This document shows positions 49,501 through 60,651 of a DNA stretch of 64,000 nucleotides, in pieces. Each line of letters starts with the position of its first letter. The stretch's first letter is position 1. Below the pieces are notes generated by a model. That model was given only the letters and a program-made list of their open reading frames with translations. It was not told the origin of the DNA and did no database searches. The stretch lies in NCBI GenBank assembly GCA_964020085.1, contig OZ026604.1, forward strand, positions 30,770,618 to 30,834,617, given 5' to 3'. Origin of the DNA: Micromussa lordhowensis (Eukaryota > Cnidaria > Anthozoa > Scleractinia > Lobophylliidae). Both the position numbers and the translations under genes were made by a program.

Positions 49501-52378
49501 AAGTGCCCGTGAAGCCGAGCTATGTCAAATTTGCCAAGGGGACCCCCAGCGCGCGTTTTCTGAAATTCTGCAAAGTTTGGACCAGGGCAAACTACTGCAA
49601 AAAGAAGGCCAGAAAAAACACCCTGGCGCAAATGCCATCATGTTCTAACTAAGATTTCCTTGAAGTGTCAACCTAGCAGAACATTTTGCTGCAAACCGCG
49701 CCTCTTAAAGTGCCTGTGAAGCCGAGCTATGTGAAATTTGCCAAGAGGACCCCCAGCGCGCGTTTTCTGAAATTCTGCAAAGTTGGGACCAGGGCAAACT
49801 ACTGCAAAAAGAAGGCCAGAAAAAACACCCTGGCGCCAACGCCATCATGTCCTAACTAGAATTTCCTTAAAGTGCCAACCTAGCAGAACATTTTGCTGCA
49901 AACCGCGCCTCATAAAGTGCCCGTGAAGCCGAGCTATGTCAAATTTGCCAAGGGGACCCCCAGCGCACATTTTCTGAAATTCTGCAAAGTTGGGACCAGG
50001 GCAAACTACTGCAAAAAGAAGGCCAGAAAAAACACCCTGGCGCCAATGCCATCATGTCTTAACTAGCATTTCCTTGAAGAGCCAACCTAGCAGAACATTT
50101 TGCTGCAAACTGCGCCTCTTAAAGTGCCCGTGAAGCCGAGCTATGTCAAATTTGCCAAGGGGACCCCAGCGCGCGTTTTCTGAAATTCTGCAAAGTTGGG
50201 ACCAGGGCAAACTACTGCAAAAAGAAGGCCAGAAAAAACACCCTGGCGCCAATGCCATCATGTCTTAACTAGCATTTCTTTGAAGTGCCAACCTAGCAGA
50301 ACATTTTGCTGCAAACCGCGCCTCTTAAAGTGCCCGTGAAGCCGAGCTATGTCAAATTTGCCAAGGGGACCCCCAGCGCGCGTTTTCTGAAATTCTGCAA
50401 AGTTGGGACCAGGGCAAACTACTGCAAAAAGAAGGCCAGAAAAAACACCCTGGCGCCAATGCCATCATGTCCTAACTAAGATTTCCTTCAAGTGCCAACC
50501 TAGCAGAACATTTTGCTGCAAACCGCGCCTCTTAAAGTGCCCGTGAAGCCGAGCTATGTCAAATTTGCCAAGGGGACCCCCAGCGCGCGTTTTCTGAAAT
50601 TCTGCAAAGTTGGGACCAGGGCAAACTACTGCAAAAAGAAGGCCAGAAAAAACACCCTGGCGCCAATGCCATAATGTCCTAACTAAGATTTCCTTCAAGT
50701 GCCAACCTAGCAGAACATTTTGCTGCAAACCGCGCCTCTTAAAGTGCCCGTGAAGCCGAGCTATGTCAAATTTGCCAAGGGGACCCCCAGCGCGCGTTTT
50801 CTGAAATTCTGCAAAGTTGGGACCAGGGCAAACTACTGCAAAAAGAAGGCCAGAAAAAACACCCTGGCGCCAATGCCATCATGTCCTAACTAAGATTTCC
50901 TTCAAGTGCCAACCTAGCAGAACATTTTGCTGCAAACCGCGCCTCTTAAAGTGCCCGTGAAGCCGAGCTATGTCAAATTTGCCAAGGGGACCCCCAGCGC
51001 GCGTTTTCTGAAATTCTGCAAAGTTGGGACCAGGGCAAACTACTGCAAAAAGAAGGCCAGAAAAAACACCCTGGCGCCAATGCCATAATGTCCTAACTAA
51101 GATTTCCTTAAAGTGCCAACCTAGCAGAACATTTTGCTGCAAACCGCGCCTCTTAAAGTGCCCGTGAAGCCGAGCTATGTCAAATTTGCCAAGGGGACCC
51201 CCAGCGCGCGTTTTCTGAAATTCTGCAAAGTTTGGACCAGGGCAAACTACTGCAAAAAGAAGGCCAGAAAAAACACCCTGGCGCAAATGCCATCATGTCC
51301 TAACTACGATTTCCTTGAAGTGTCAACCTAGCAGAACATTTTGCTGCAAACCGCGCCTCTTAAAGTGCCTGTGAAGCCGAGCTATGTGAAATTTGCCAAG
51401 AGGACCCCCAGCGCGCGTTTTCAGAAATTCTGCAAAGTTGGGACCAGGGCAAACTACTGCAAAAAGAAGGCCAGAAAAAACACCCTGGCGCCAACGGCAT
51501 CATGTCCTAACTACAATTTGCTTAAAGAGCCAACCTAGCAGAACATTTTGCTGCAAACCGCGGCTCATAAAGTGCCCGTGAAGCCGAGCTATGTCAAATT
51601 TGCCAAGGGGACCCCCAGCGCGCGTTTTCTGAAATTCTGCAAAGTTGGGACCAGGGCAAACTACTGCAAAAAGAAGGCCAGAAAAAACACCCTGGCGCCA
51701 ATGCCATCATGTCCTAACTAGCATTTCCTTGAAGTGCCAACCTAGCAAAACATTTTGCTGCAAACCGCGCCTCTTAAAGTGCCCGTGAAGCCGAGCTATG
51801 TCAAATTTGCCAAGGAGACCTCCAGCGCGCGTTTTCTGAAATTCTGCAAAGTTGGGACCAGGGCAAACTACTGCAAAAAGAAGGCCAAAAAAAAACACCC
51901 TGGCGCCAATGCCATCATGTCCTAACTAAAATTTCCTTGAAGCGCCAACCTAGCAGAACATTTTGCTGCAAACCGCGCCTCTTAAAGTGCTTGTGAAGCC
52001 GAGCTATGTCAAATTTGCCAAGGGGACCCCCAGCGCGCGTTTTCTGAAATTCTGCAAAGTTGAAACCAGGGCAAACTACTGCAAAAAGAAGGCCAGAAAA
52101 AACACCCTGGCGCCAATGCCATCATGTCCTAACTAGGATTTCCTTAAAGTGCCAACCTAGCAAAACATTTTGCTGCACACCGCGCCTCTTAAAATGCCCG
52201 TGAAGCCGAGCTATGTCAAATTTGCCAAGGGGACCCCCAGCGCGCGTTTTCTGAAATTCTGCAAAGTTGGGTCCAGGGCAAACTACTGCAAAAAGAAGGC
52301 CAGAAAAAACACCCTGGCGCCAATGCCATCATGTCCTAACTAACATTTCCTTGAAGTGCCAACCTAGCAGAACATTTT
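46583..52378 (+). repeat. Mixed subarray between HOR blocks B and C
   Basis: About 28 full-length monomers. Several resemble block B types: M-like units with CCTGGCA and GTTTGGACC near 47600, 48640 and 49470, N-like CTCATAAAG units near 48050, 49080 and 49910, and P-like AGGAAACCC near 49332. They are not in the block B order and no 180-bp K unit occurs. The region reads as scrambled or older relatives of block B. No gene is seen. Confidence 0.85.
50308..51135 (+). repeat. Tandem dimer, two copies of 414 bp
   Basis: Four nearly identical units alternate between ATGCCATCATG and ATGCCATAATG, the latter near 50672 and 51086, exactly 414 bp apart. All share the tail AAGATTTCCTTCAAG or AAGATTTCCTTAAAG. 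It is a small recent duplication within the mixed subarray. Confidence 0.85.
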
Positions 52379-52585
52379 GCTGCAAACCGCGCCTCTTAAA
52401 ACGCCCGTGAAGCCGAGCTATGTCAAATTTGCCAAGGGGACCCCCAGCGCGCGTTTTCTGAAATTCTGCAAAGTTGGGACCAGGGCAAACTACTGCAAAA
52501 AAAAGGCCAGTAAAAACACCCTGGCACCAGTGCCATCATGTCCTAACTACTATTTCCTTAAAGTGCCAACCAAGCAGAACATTTT

Positions 52586-52792
52586 GCTGCAATCCGCGCC
52601 TCTTAAAGTGCCCGTGAAGCCGAGCTATGTCAAATTTGCCAAGGGGACCCCCAGCGCGCGTTTTCTGAAATTCTGCAAAGTTGGGACCACTGCAAACTAC
52701 TGCAAAAAGAAGGCCAGAAAAAACACCCTGGCGCCAATGCCATCATATCCTAACTATAATTTCCTTAAAGTGCCAACCTAGCAGAACATTTT
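52586..52792 (+). repeat. Chimeric monomer B/C, copy 1
   Basis: It starts as B (GCAATCCGCG) but continues with the normal CCCAGCGCGCG and the C markers GGACCACTGC and ATCATATCC. The exchange falls between m9 and about m69. It converts A-B-C-D into the 3-mer A-(B/C)-D. The same chimera recurs at 56514, so the recombinant was itself copied. Confidence 0.87.
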
Positions 52793-52999
52793 GCGGCAAA
52801 CCGCGCCTCTTAAAGTGCCCGTGAAGCCGAGCTATGTCAAATTTGCCAAGGGGACCCTCAGCGCGCGTTTTCTGAAATTCTGCAAAGTTGGGACCAGGGC
52901 AAACTACTGCAAAAAGAAGGCCAGAAAAAACACCCTGGCACCAATGCCATCATGTCTTAACTAAGATTTCCTTGAAGTGCCAACCTATCAAAACATTTT

Positions 53000-54653
53000 G
53001 CTGCAAATCGCGCCTCTTAAAACGCCCGTGAAGCCGAGCTATGTCAAATTTGCCAAGGGGACCCCCAGCGCGCGTTTTCTGAAATTCTGCAAAGTTGGGA
53101 CCAGGGCAAACTACTGCAAAAAAAAGGCCAGTAAAAACACCCTGGCACCAATGCCATCATGTCCTAACTACTATTTCCTTAAAGTGCCAACCTAGCAGAA
53201 CATTTTGCTGCAATCCGCGCCTCTTTAAGTGCCCGTGAAGCCGAGCTATGTCAAATTTGCCAAGGGGACCCCCAGCCGCGTTTTCTGAAATTCTGGAAAG
53301 TTGGGACCAGGGCAAACTACTGCAAAAAGAAGGCCAAAAAAAGAACCCTGGCGCCAATGCCATCATGTCTTAACTAAGATTTCCTTAAAGTGCCAACCTA
53401 GCAGAACATTTTGCAGCAAACCGCGCCTCTTAAAGTGCCCGTGAAGCCGAGCTATGTCAAATTTGCCAAGGGGACCCCCAGCGCGCGTTTTCTGAAATTC
53501 TGCAAAGTTGGGACCACTGCAAACTACTGCAAAAAGAAGGCCAGAAAAAACACCCTGGCGCCAATGCCATCATATCCTAACTAGAATTTCCTTAAAGTGC
53601 CAACCTAGCAGAACATTTTGCGGCAAACCGCGCCTCTTAAAGTGCCCGTGAAGCCGAGCTATGTCAAATTTGCCAAGGGGACCCCGAGCGCGCGTTTTCT
53701 GAAATTCTGCAAAGTTGGGACCAGGGCAAACTACTGCAAAAAGAAGGCCAGAAAAAACACCCTGGCACCAATGCCATCATGTCTTAACTAAGATTTCCTT
53801 CAAGTGCCAACCTAGCAAAACATTTTGCTGCAAACCGCGCCTCTTAAAACGCCCGTGAAGCCGAGCTATGTCAAATTTGCCAAGGGGACCCCCAGCGCGC
53901 GTTTTCTGAAATTCTGCAAAGTTTGGACCAGGGCAAACTACTGCAAAAAAAAGGCCAAAAAAAACACCCTGGCACCAATGCCATCATGTCCTAACTACTA
54001 TTTCCTTAAAGTGCCAACCTAGCAGAACATTTTGCTGCAATCCGCGCCTCTTAAAGTGCCCGTGAAGCCGAGCTATGTCAAATTTGCCAAGGGGACCCCC
54101 AGCCGCGTTTTCTGAAATTCTGGAAAGTTGGGACCAGGGCAAACTACTGCAAAAAGAAGGCCAAAAAAAGAACCCTGGCGCCAATGCCATCATGTCTTAA
54201 CTAAGATTTCCCTAAAGTGCCAACCTAGCAGAACATTTTGCTGCAAACCGCGCCTCTTAAAGGGCCCGTGAAGCCGAGCTATGTCAAATTTGCCAAGGGA
54301 ACCCCCAGCGCGCGTTTTCTGAAATTCCGCAAAGTTGGGACCACTGCAAACTACTGCAAAAAAAAGGCCAGAAAAAACACCCTGGCGCCAATGCCATCAT
54401 ATCCTAACTATAATTTCCTTAAAGTGCCAACCTAGCAGAACATTTTGCGGCAAACCGCGCCTCTTAAAGTGCCCGTGAAGCCGAGCTATGTCAAATTTGC
54501 CAAGGGGACCCTTAGCGCGCGTTTTCTGAAATTCTGCAAAGTTGGGACCAGGGCAAACTACTGCAAAAAGAAGGCAAGAAAAAACACCCTGGCACCAATG
54601 CCATCATGTCTTAACTAAGATTTCCTTGAAGTGCCAACCTAGCAGAACATTTT
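53000..54653 (+). repeat. 8-mer HOR A-B1-C1-D-A-B2-C2-D, copy 1 (1654 bp)
   Basis: Eight units, 8 x 207 minus 2 bp because both B units lack one base in CCCAGCCGCG. B1 has CTCTTTAAG and C1 has TTTTGCAGCAAAC. B2 has CTCTTAAAG and C2 has AAGGGCCCG plus GGGAACCCCC. Confidence 0.9.
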
Positions 54654-56306
54654 GCTGCAAATCGCGCCTCTTAAAACGCCCGTGAAGCCGAGCTATGTCA
54701 AATTTGCCAAGGGGACCCCCAGCGCGCGTTTTCTGAAATTCTGCAAAGTTGGGACCAGGGCAAACTACTGCAAAAAAAAGGCCAGTAAAAACACCCTGGC
54801 ACCAATGCCATCATGTCCTAACTACTATTTCCTTAAAGTGCCAACCTAGCAGAACATTTTGCTGCAATCCGCGCCTCTTTAAGTGCCCGTGAAGCCGAGC
54901 TATGTCAAATTTGCCAAGGGGACCCCCAGCCGCGTTTTCTGAAATTCTGGAAAGTTGGGACCAGGGCAAACTACTGCAAAAAGAAGGCCAAAAAAAGAAC
55001 CCTGGCGCCAATGCCATCATGTCTTAACTAAGATTTCCTTAAAGTGCCAACCTAGCAGAACATTTTGCAGCAAACCGCGCCTCTTAAAGTGCCCGTGAAG
55101 CCGAGCTATGTCAAATTTGCCAAGGGGACCCCCAGCGCGCGTTTTCTGAAATTCTGCAAAGTTGGGACCACTGCAAACTACTGCAAAAAGAAGGCCAGAA
55201 AAAACACCCTGGCGCCAATGCCATCATATCCTAACTAGAATTTCCTTAAAGTGCCAACCTAGCAGAACATTTTGCGGCAAACCGCGCCTCTTAAAGTGCC
55301 CGTGAAGCCGAGCTATGTCAAATTTGCCAAGGGGACCCCGAGCGCGCGTTTTCTGAAATTCTGCAAAGTTGGGACCAGGGCAAACTACTGCAAAAAGAAG
55401 GCCAGAAAAAACACCCTGGCACCAATGCCATCATGTCTTAACTAAGATTTCCTTCAATTGCCAACCTAGCAAAACATTTTGCTGCAAACCGCGCCTCTTA
55501 AAACGCCCGTGAAGCCGAGCTATGTCAAATTTGCCAAGGGGACCCCCAGCGCGCGTTTTCTGAAATTCTGCAAAGTTTGGACCAGGGCAAACTACTGCAA
55601 AAAAAGGCCAAAAAAAACACCCTGGCATCAATGCCATCATGTCCTAACTACTATTTCCTTAAAGTGCCATCCTAGCAGAACATTTTGCTGCAATCCGCGC
55701 CTCTTAAAGTGCCCGTGAAGCCGAGCTATGTCAAATTTGCCAAGGGGACCCCCAGCCGCGTTTTCTGAAATTCTGGAAAGTTGGGACCAGGGCAAACTAC
55801 TGCAAAAAGAAGGCCAAAAAAAGAACCCTGGCGCCAATGCCATCATGTCTTAACTAAGATTTCCTTAAAGTGCCAACCTAGCAGAACATTTTGCTGCAAA
55901 CCGCGCCTCTTAAAGGGCCCGTGAAGCCGAGCTATGTCAAATTTGCCAAGGGAACCCCCAGCGCGCGTTTTCTGAAATTCCGCAAAGTTGGGACCACTGC
56001 AAACTACTGCAAAAAGAAGGCCAGAAAAAACACCCTGGCGCCAATGCCATCATATCCTAACTATAATTTCCTTAAAGTGCCAACCTAGCAGAACATTTTG
56101 CGGCAAACCGCGCCTCTTAAAGTGCCCGTGAAGCCGAGCTATGTCAAATTTGCCAAGGGGACCCTCAGCGCGCGTTTTCTGAAATTCTGCAAAGTTGGGA
56201 CCAGGGCAAACTACTGCAAAAAGAAGGCCAGAAAAAACACCCTGGCACCAATGCCATCATGTCCTAACTAACATTTCCTTGAAGTGCCAACCTAGCAGAA
56301 CATTTT
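54654..56306 (+). repeat. 8-mer HOR, copy 2 (1653 bp)
   Basis: Same order as 53000-54653. One base is missing from the A tract of the second A unit near 55600. All sub-variant markers of B1, C1, B2 and C2 are conserved, confirming the 8-mer rather than a simple 4-mer. Confidence 0.9.
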
Positions 56307-56513
56307 GCTGCAAACCGCGCCTCTTAAAACGCCCGTGAAGCCGAGCTATGTCAAATTTGCCAAGGGGACCCCCAGCGCGCGTTTTCTGAAATTCTGCAAA
56401 GTTGGGACCAGGGCAAACTACTGCAAAAAAAAGGCCAGTAAAAACACCCTGGCACCAATGCCATCATGTCCTAACTACTATTTCCTTAAAGTGCCAACCA
56501 AGCAGAACATTTT

Positions 56514-56720
56514 GCTGCAATCCGCGCCTCTTAAAGTGCCCGTGAAGCCGAGCTATGTCAAATTTGCCAAGGGGACCCCCAGCGCGCGTTTTCTGAAATT
56601 CTGCAAAGTTGGAACCACTGCAAACTACTGCAAAAAGAAGGCCAGAAAAAACACCCTGGCGCCAATGCCATCATATCCTAACTATAATTTCCTTAAAGTG
56701 CCAACCTAGCAGAAAATTTT
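56514..56720 (+). repeat. Chimeric monomer B/C, copy 2
   Basis: It lies 3928 bp after copy 1 with the same composite structure and the same preceding AACCAAGCAG tail. The flanking units at 52379-54653 and 56307-58581 align at this offset, showing a roughly 2.3-kb duplicated segment inside block C. Confidence 0.87.
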
Positions 56721-59410
56721 GCGGCAAACCGCGCCTCTTAAAGTGCCCGTGAAGCCGAGCTATGTCAAATTTGCCAAGGGGACCCCCAGCGCGCGTTTTC
56801 TGAAATTCTGCAAAGTTGGGACCAGGGCAAACTACTGCAAAAAGAAGGCCAGAAAAAACACCCTGGCACCAATGCCATCATGTCTTAACTAAGATTTCCT
56901 TGAAGTGCCAACCTAGCAGAACATTTTGCTGCAAATCGCGCCTCTTAAAACGCCCGTAAAGCCGAGCTATGTCAAATTTGCCAAGGGGACCCCCAGCGCG
57001 CGTTTTCTGAAATTCTGCAAAGTTGGGACCAGGGCAAACTACTGCAAAAAAAAGGCCAGTAAAAACACCCTGGCACCAATGCCATCATGTCCTAACTACT
57101 ATTTCCTTAAAGTGCCAACCTAGCAGAACATTTTGCTGCAATCCGCGCCTCTTTAAGTGCCCGTGAAGCCGAGCTATGTCAAATTTGCCAAGGGGACCCC
57201 CAGCCGCGTTTTCTGAAATTCTGGAAAGTTGGGACCAGGGCAAACTACTGCAAAAAGAAGGCCAAAAAAAGAACCCTGGCGCCAATGCCATCATGTCTTA
57301 ACTAAGATTTCCTTAAAGTGCCAACCTAGCAGAACATTTTGCAGCAAACCGCGCCTCTTAAAGTGCCCGTGAAGCCGAGCTATGTCAAATTTGCCAAGGG
57401 GACCCCCAGCGCGCGTTTTCTGAAATTCTGCAAAGTTGGGACCACTGCAAACTACTGCAAAAAGAAGGCCAGAAAAAACACCCTGGCGCCAATGCCATCA
57501 TATCCTAACTAAAATTTCCTTAAAGTGCCAACCTAGCAGAACATTTTGCGGGAAACCGCGCCTCTTAAAGTGCCCGTGAAGCCGAGCTATGTCAAATTTG
57601 CCAAGGGGACCCCGAGCGCGCGTTTTCTGAAATTCTGCAAAGTTGGGACCAGGGCAAACTACTGCAAAAAGAAGGCCAGAAAAAACACCCTGGCACCAAT
57701 GCCATCATGTCTTAACTAAGATTTCCTTCAAGTGCCAACCTAGCAAAACATTTTGCTGCAAACCGCGCCTCTTAAAACGCCCGTGAAGCCGAGCTATGTC
57801 AAATTTGCCAAGGGGACCCCCAGCGCGCGTTTTCTGAAATTCTGCAAAGTTGGGACCAGGGCAAACTACTGCAAAAAAAAGGCCAGTAAAAACACCCTGG
57901 CACCAATGCCATCATGTCCTAACTACTATTTCCTAAAAGTGCCAACCTAGCAGAACATTTTGCTGCAATCCGCGCCTCTTAAAGTGCCCGTGAAGCCGAG
58001 CTATGTCAAATTTGACAAGGGGACCCCCAGCCGCGTTTTCTGAAATTCTGGAAAGTTGGGACCAGGGCAAACTACTGCAAAAAGAAGGCCAAAAAAAGAA
58101 CCCTGGCGCCAATGCCATCATGTTTTAACTAAGATTTCCTTAAAGTGCCAACCTAGCAAAACATTTTGCTGCAAACTGCGCCTCTTAAAGGGCCCGTGAA
58201 GCCGAGCTATGTCAAATTTGCCAAGGGAACCCTAAGCGCGCGTTTTCTGAAATTCTGCAAAGTTGGGACCACTGCAAACTACTGCAAAAAGAAGGCCAGA
58301 AAAAACACCCTGGCGCCAATGCCATCATATCCTAACTATAATTTCCTTAAAGTGCCAACCTAGCAGAACATTTTGCGGCAAACCGCGCCTCTTAAAGTGC
58401 CCGTGAAGCCGAGCTATGTCAAATTTGCCAAGGGGACCCCCAGCGCGCGTTTTCTGAAATTCTGCAAAGTTGGGACCAGGGCAAACTACTGCAAAAAGAA
58501 GGCCAGAAAAAAACACCCTGGCGCCAATGCCATCATGTCCTAACTAAAATTTCCTTAAAGTGCCAACCTAGCAGAACATTTTGCGGCAAACCGCGCCTCC
58601 TAAAGTGCCCGTGAAGCCGAGCTATGTCAAATTTGCCAAGGGGACCCCCAGCGCGCGTTTTCTGAAATTCTGCAAAGTTGGGACCAGGGCAAACTACTGC
58701 AAAAAGAAGGCCAGAAAAAACACCCTGGCACCAATGCCATCATGTCTTAACTAGAATTTCCTTGAAGTGCCAACCTAGCAGAACATTTTGCTGCAAATCG
58801 CGCCTCTTAAAACGCCCGTGAAGCCGAGCTATGTCAAATTTGCCAAGGGGACCCCCAGCGCGCGTTTTCTGAAATTCTGCAAAGTTGGGACCAGGGCAAA
58901 CTACTGCAAAAAAAAGGCCAGTAAAAACACCCTGGCACCAATGCCATCATGTCCTAACTACTATTTCCTTAAAGTGCCAACCTAGCAGAACATTTTGCTG
59001 CAATCCGCGCCTCTTAAAGTGCCCGTGAAGCCGAGCTATGTCAAATTTGCCAAGGGGACCCCCAGCGCGCGTTTTCTGAAATTCTGGAAAGTTGGGACCA
59101 GGGCAAACTACTGCACTAAGAAGGCCAAAAAAAGAACCCTGGCGCCAATGCCATCATGTCTTAACTAAGATTTCCTTAAAGTGCCGACCTAGCAGAACAT
59201 TTTGCTGCAAACTGCGCCTCTTAAAGGGCCCGTGAAGCCGAGCTATGTCAAATTTGCCAAGGGAACCCCCAGCGCGCGTTTTCTGAAATTCTGCAAAGTT
59301 GGGACCACTGCAAACTACTGCAAAAAGAAGGCCAGAAAAAACACCCTGGCGCCAATGCCATCATATCCTAACTATAATTTCCTTAAAGTGCCAACCTAGC
59401 AAAACATTTT

Positions 59411-59617
59411 GCGGCAAACCGCGCCTCTTAAAGTGCCCGTGAAGCCGAGCTATGTCAAATTTGCCAAGGGGACCCCCAGCGCGCGTTTTCTGAAATTCTG
59501 CAAAGTTGGGACCACTGCAAACTACTGCAAAAAGAAGGCCAGAAAAAACACCCTGGCGCCAATTCCATCATATCCTAACTATAATTTCCTTAAAGTGCCA
59601 ACCTGGCAGAACATTTT
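59411..59617 (+). repeat. Chimeric monomer D/C (extra unit)
   Basis: It starts as D (TTTTGCGGCAAAC) and ends as C (GGACCACTGC, ATCATATCC). It sits between a C unit and a D unit, so the local order A-B-C-(D/C)-D has five members. This is the gain-type product expected opposite to the loss-type B/C chimera. Confidence 0.85.
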
Positions 59618-60651
59618 GCGGCAAACCGCGCCTCTTAAAGTGCCCGTGAAGCCGAGCTATGTCAAATTTGCCAAGGGGACCCCCAGCGCGCGTTTTCTGA
59701 AATTCTGCAAAGTTGGGACCAGGGCAAACTACTGCAAAAAGAAGGCCAGAAAAAACACCCTGGCACCAATGCCATCATGTCTTAACTAAGATTTCCTTGA
59801 AGTGCCAACCTAGCAGAACATTTTGCTGCAAACCGCGCCTCTTAAAACGCCCGTGAAGCCGAGCTATGTCAAATTTGCCAAGGGGACCCCCAGCGCGCGT
59901 TTTCTGAAATTCTGCAAAGTTGGGACCAGGGCAAACTACTGCAAAAAAAAGGCCAGTAAAAACACCCTGGCACCAATGCCATCATGTCCTAACTACTATT
60001 TCCTTAAAGTGCCAACCTAGCAGAACATTTTGCTGCAATCCGCGCCTCTTAAAGTGCCCGTGAAGCCGAGCTATGTCAAATTTGCCAAGGGGACCCCCAG
60101 CCGCGTTTTCTGAAATTCTGGAAGGTTGGGACCAGGGCAAACTACTGCAAAAAGAAGGCCAAAAAAAGAACCCTGGCGCCAATGCCATCATGTCTTAACT
60201 AAGATTTCCTTAAAGTGCCAACCTAGCAGAACATTTTGCTGCAAACTGCACCTCTTAAAAGGCCCGTGAAGCCGAGCTATGTCAAATTTGCCAAGGGAAC
60301 CCCCAGCGCGCGTTTTCTGAAATTCTGCAAAGTTGGGACCAGGGCAAACTACTGCAAAAAGAAGGCCAGATAAAAACACCCTGGCGCCAATGCCATCATG
60401 TCCTAACTAAAATTTCCTGAAAGTGCCAACCTAGCAGAACATTTTGCTGCAAACCGCGCCTCTTAAAGTGCCCGTGAAGCCGAGCTATGTCAAATTTGCC
60501 AAGGGGACCCCCAGCCGCGTTTTCTGAAATTCTGGAAGGTTGGGACCAGGGCAAACTACTGCAAAAAGAAGGCCAGAAAAAACACCCTGGCGCCAATGCC
60601 ATCATGTTCTAATTAAAATTTCCTTAAAGTGCCAACCTAGCAGAACATTTT

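Larger units (their letters stand above)
52379..60651 (+). repeat. HOR block C: 4-mer A-B-C-D nested in an 8-mer
   Basis: Four types alternate. A: CTTAAAACGCCCG, A-tract TGCAAAAAAAAGG and CCAGTAAAAAC. B: GCAATCCGCG, CCCAGCCGCG (1 bp shorter) and TTCTGGAAAG. C: GGACCACTGCAAAC and ATCATATCC. D: TTTTGCGGCAAAC and GGCACCAATG. Alternate copies of B (CTCTTTAAG or CTCTTAAAG) and C (GCAGCAAAC or AAGGGCCCG) define an 8-mer of 1654 bp. A-type units begin at 52379, 53000, 53827, 54654, 55481, 56307, 56928, 57755, 58790 and 59825. Block C ends after two variant units near 60240-60651. Confidence 0.93.

Noticed and set aside
52379..60651. A second, unrelated satellite family in block C
   Set aside because: The unit length and over 90% of positions are the same as elsewhere. 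The A-D types are variants of the same 207-bp monomer.
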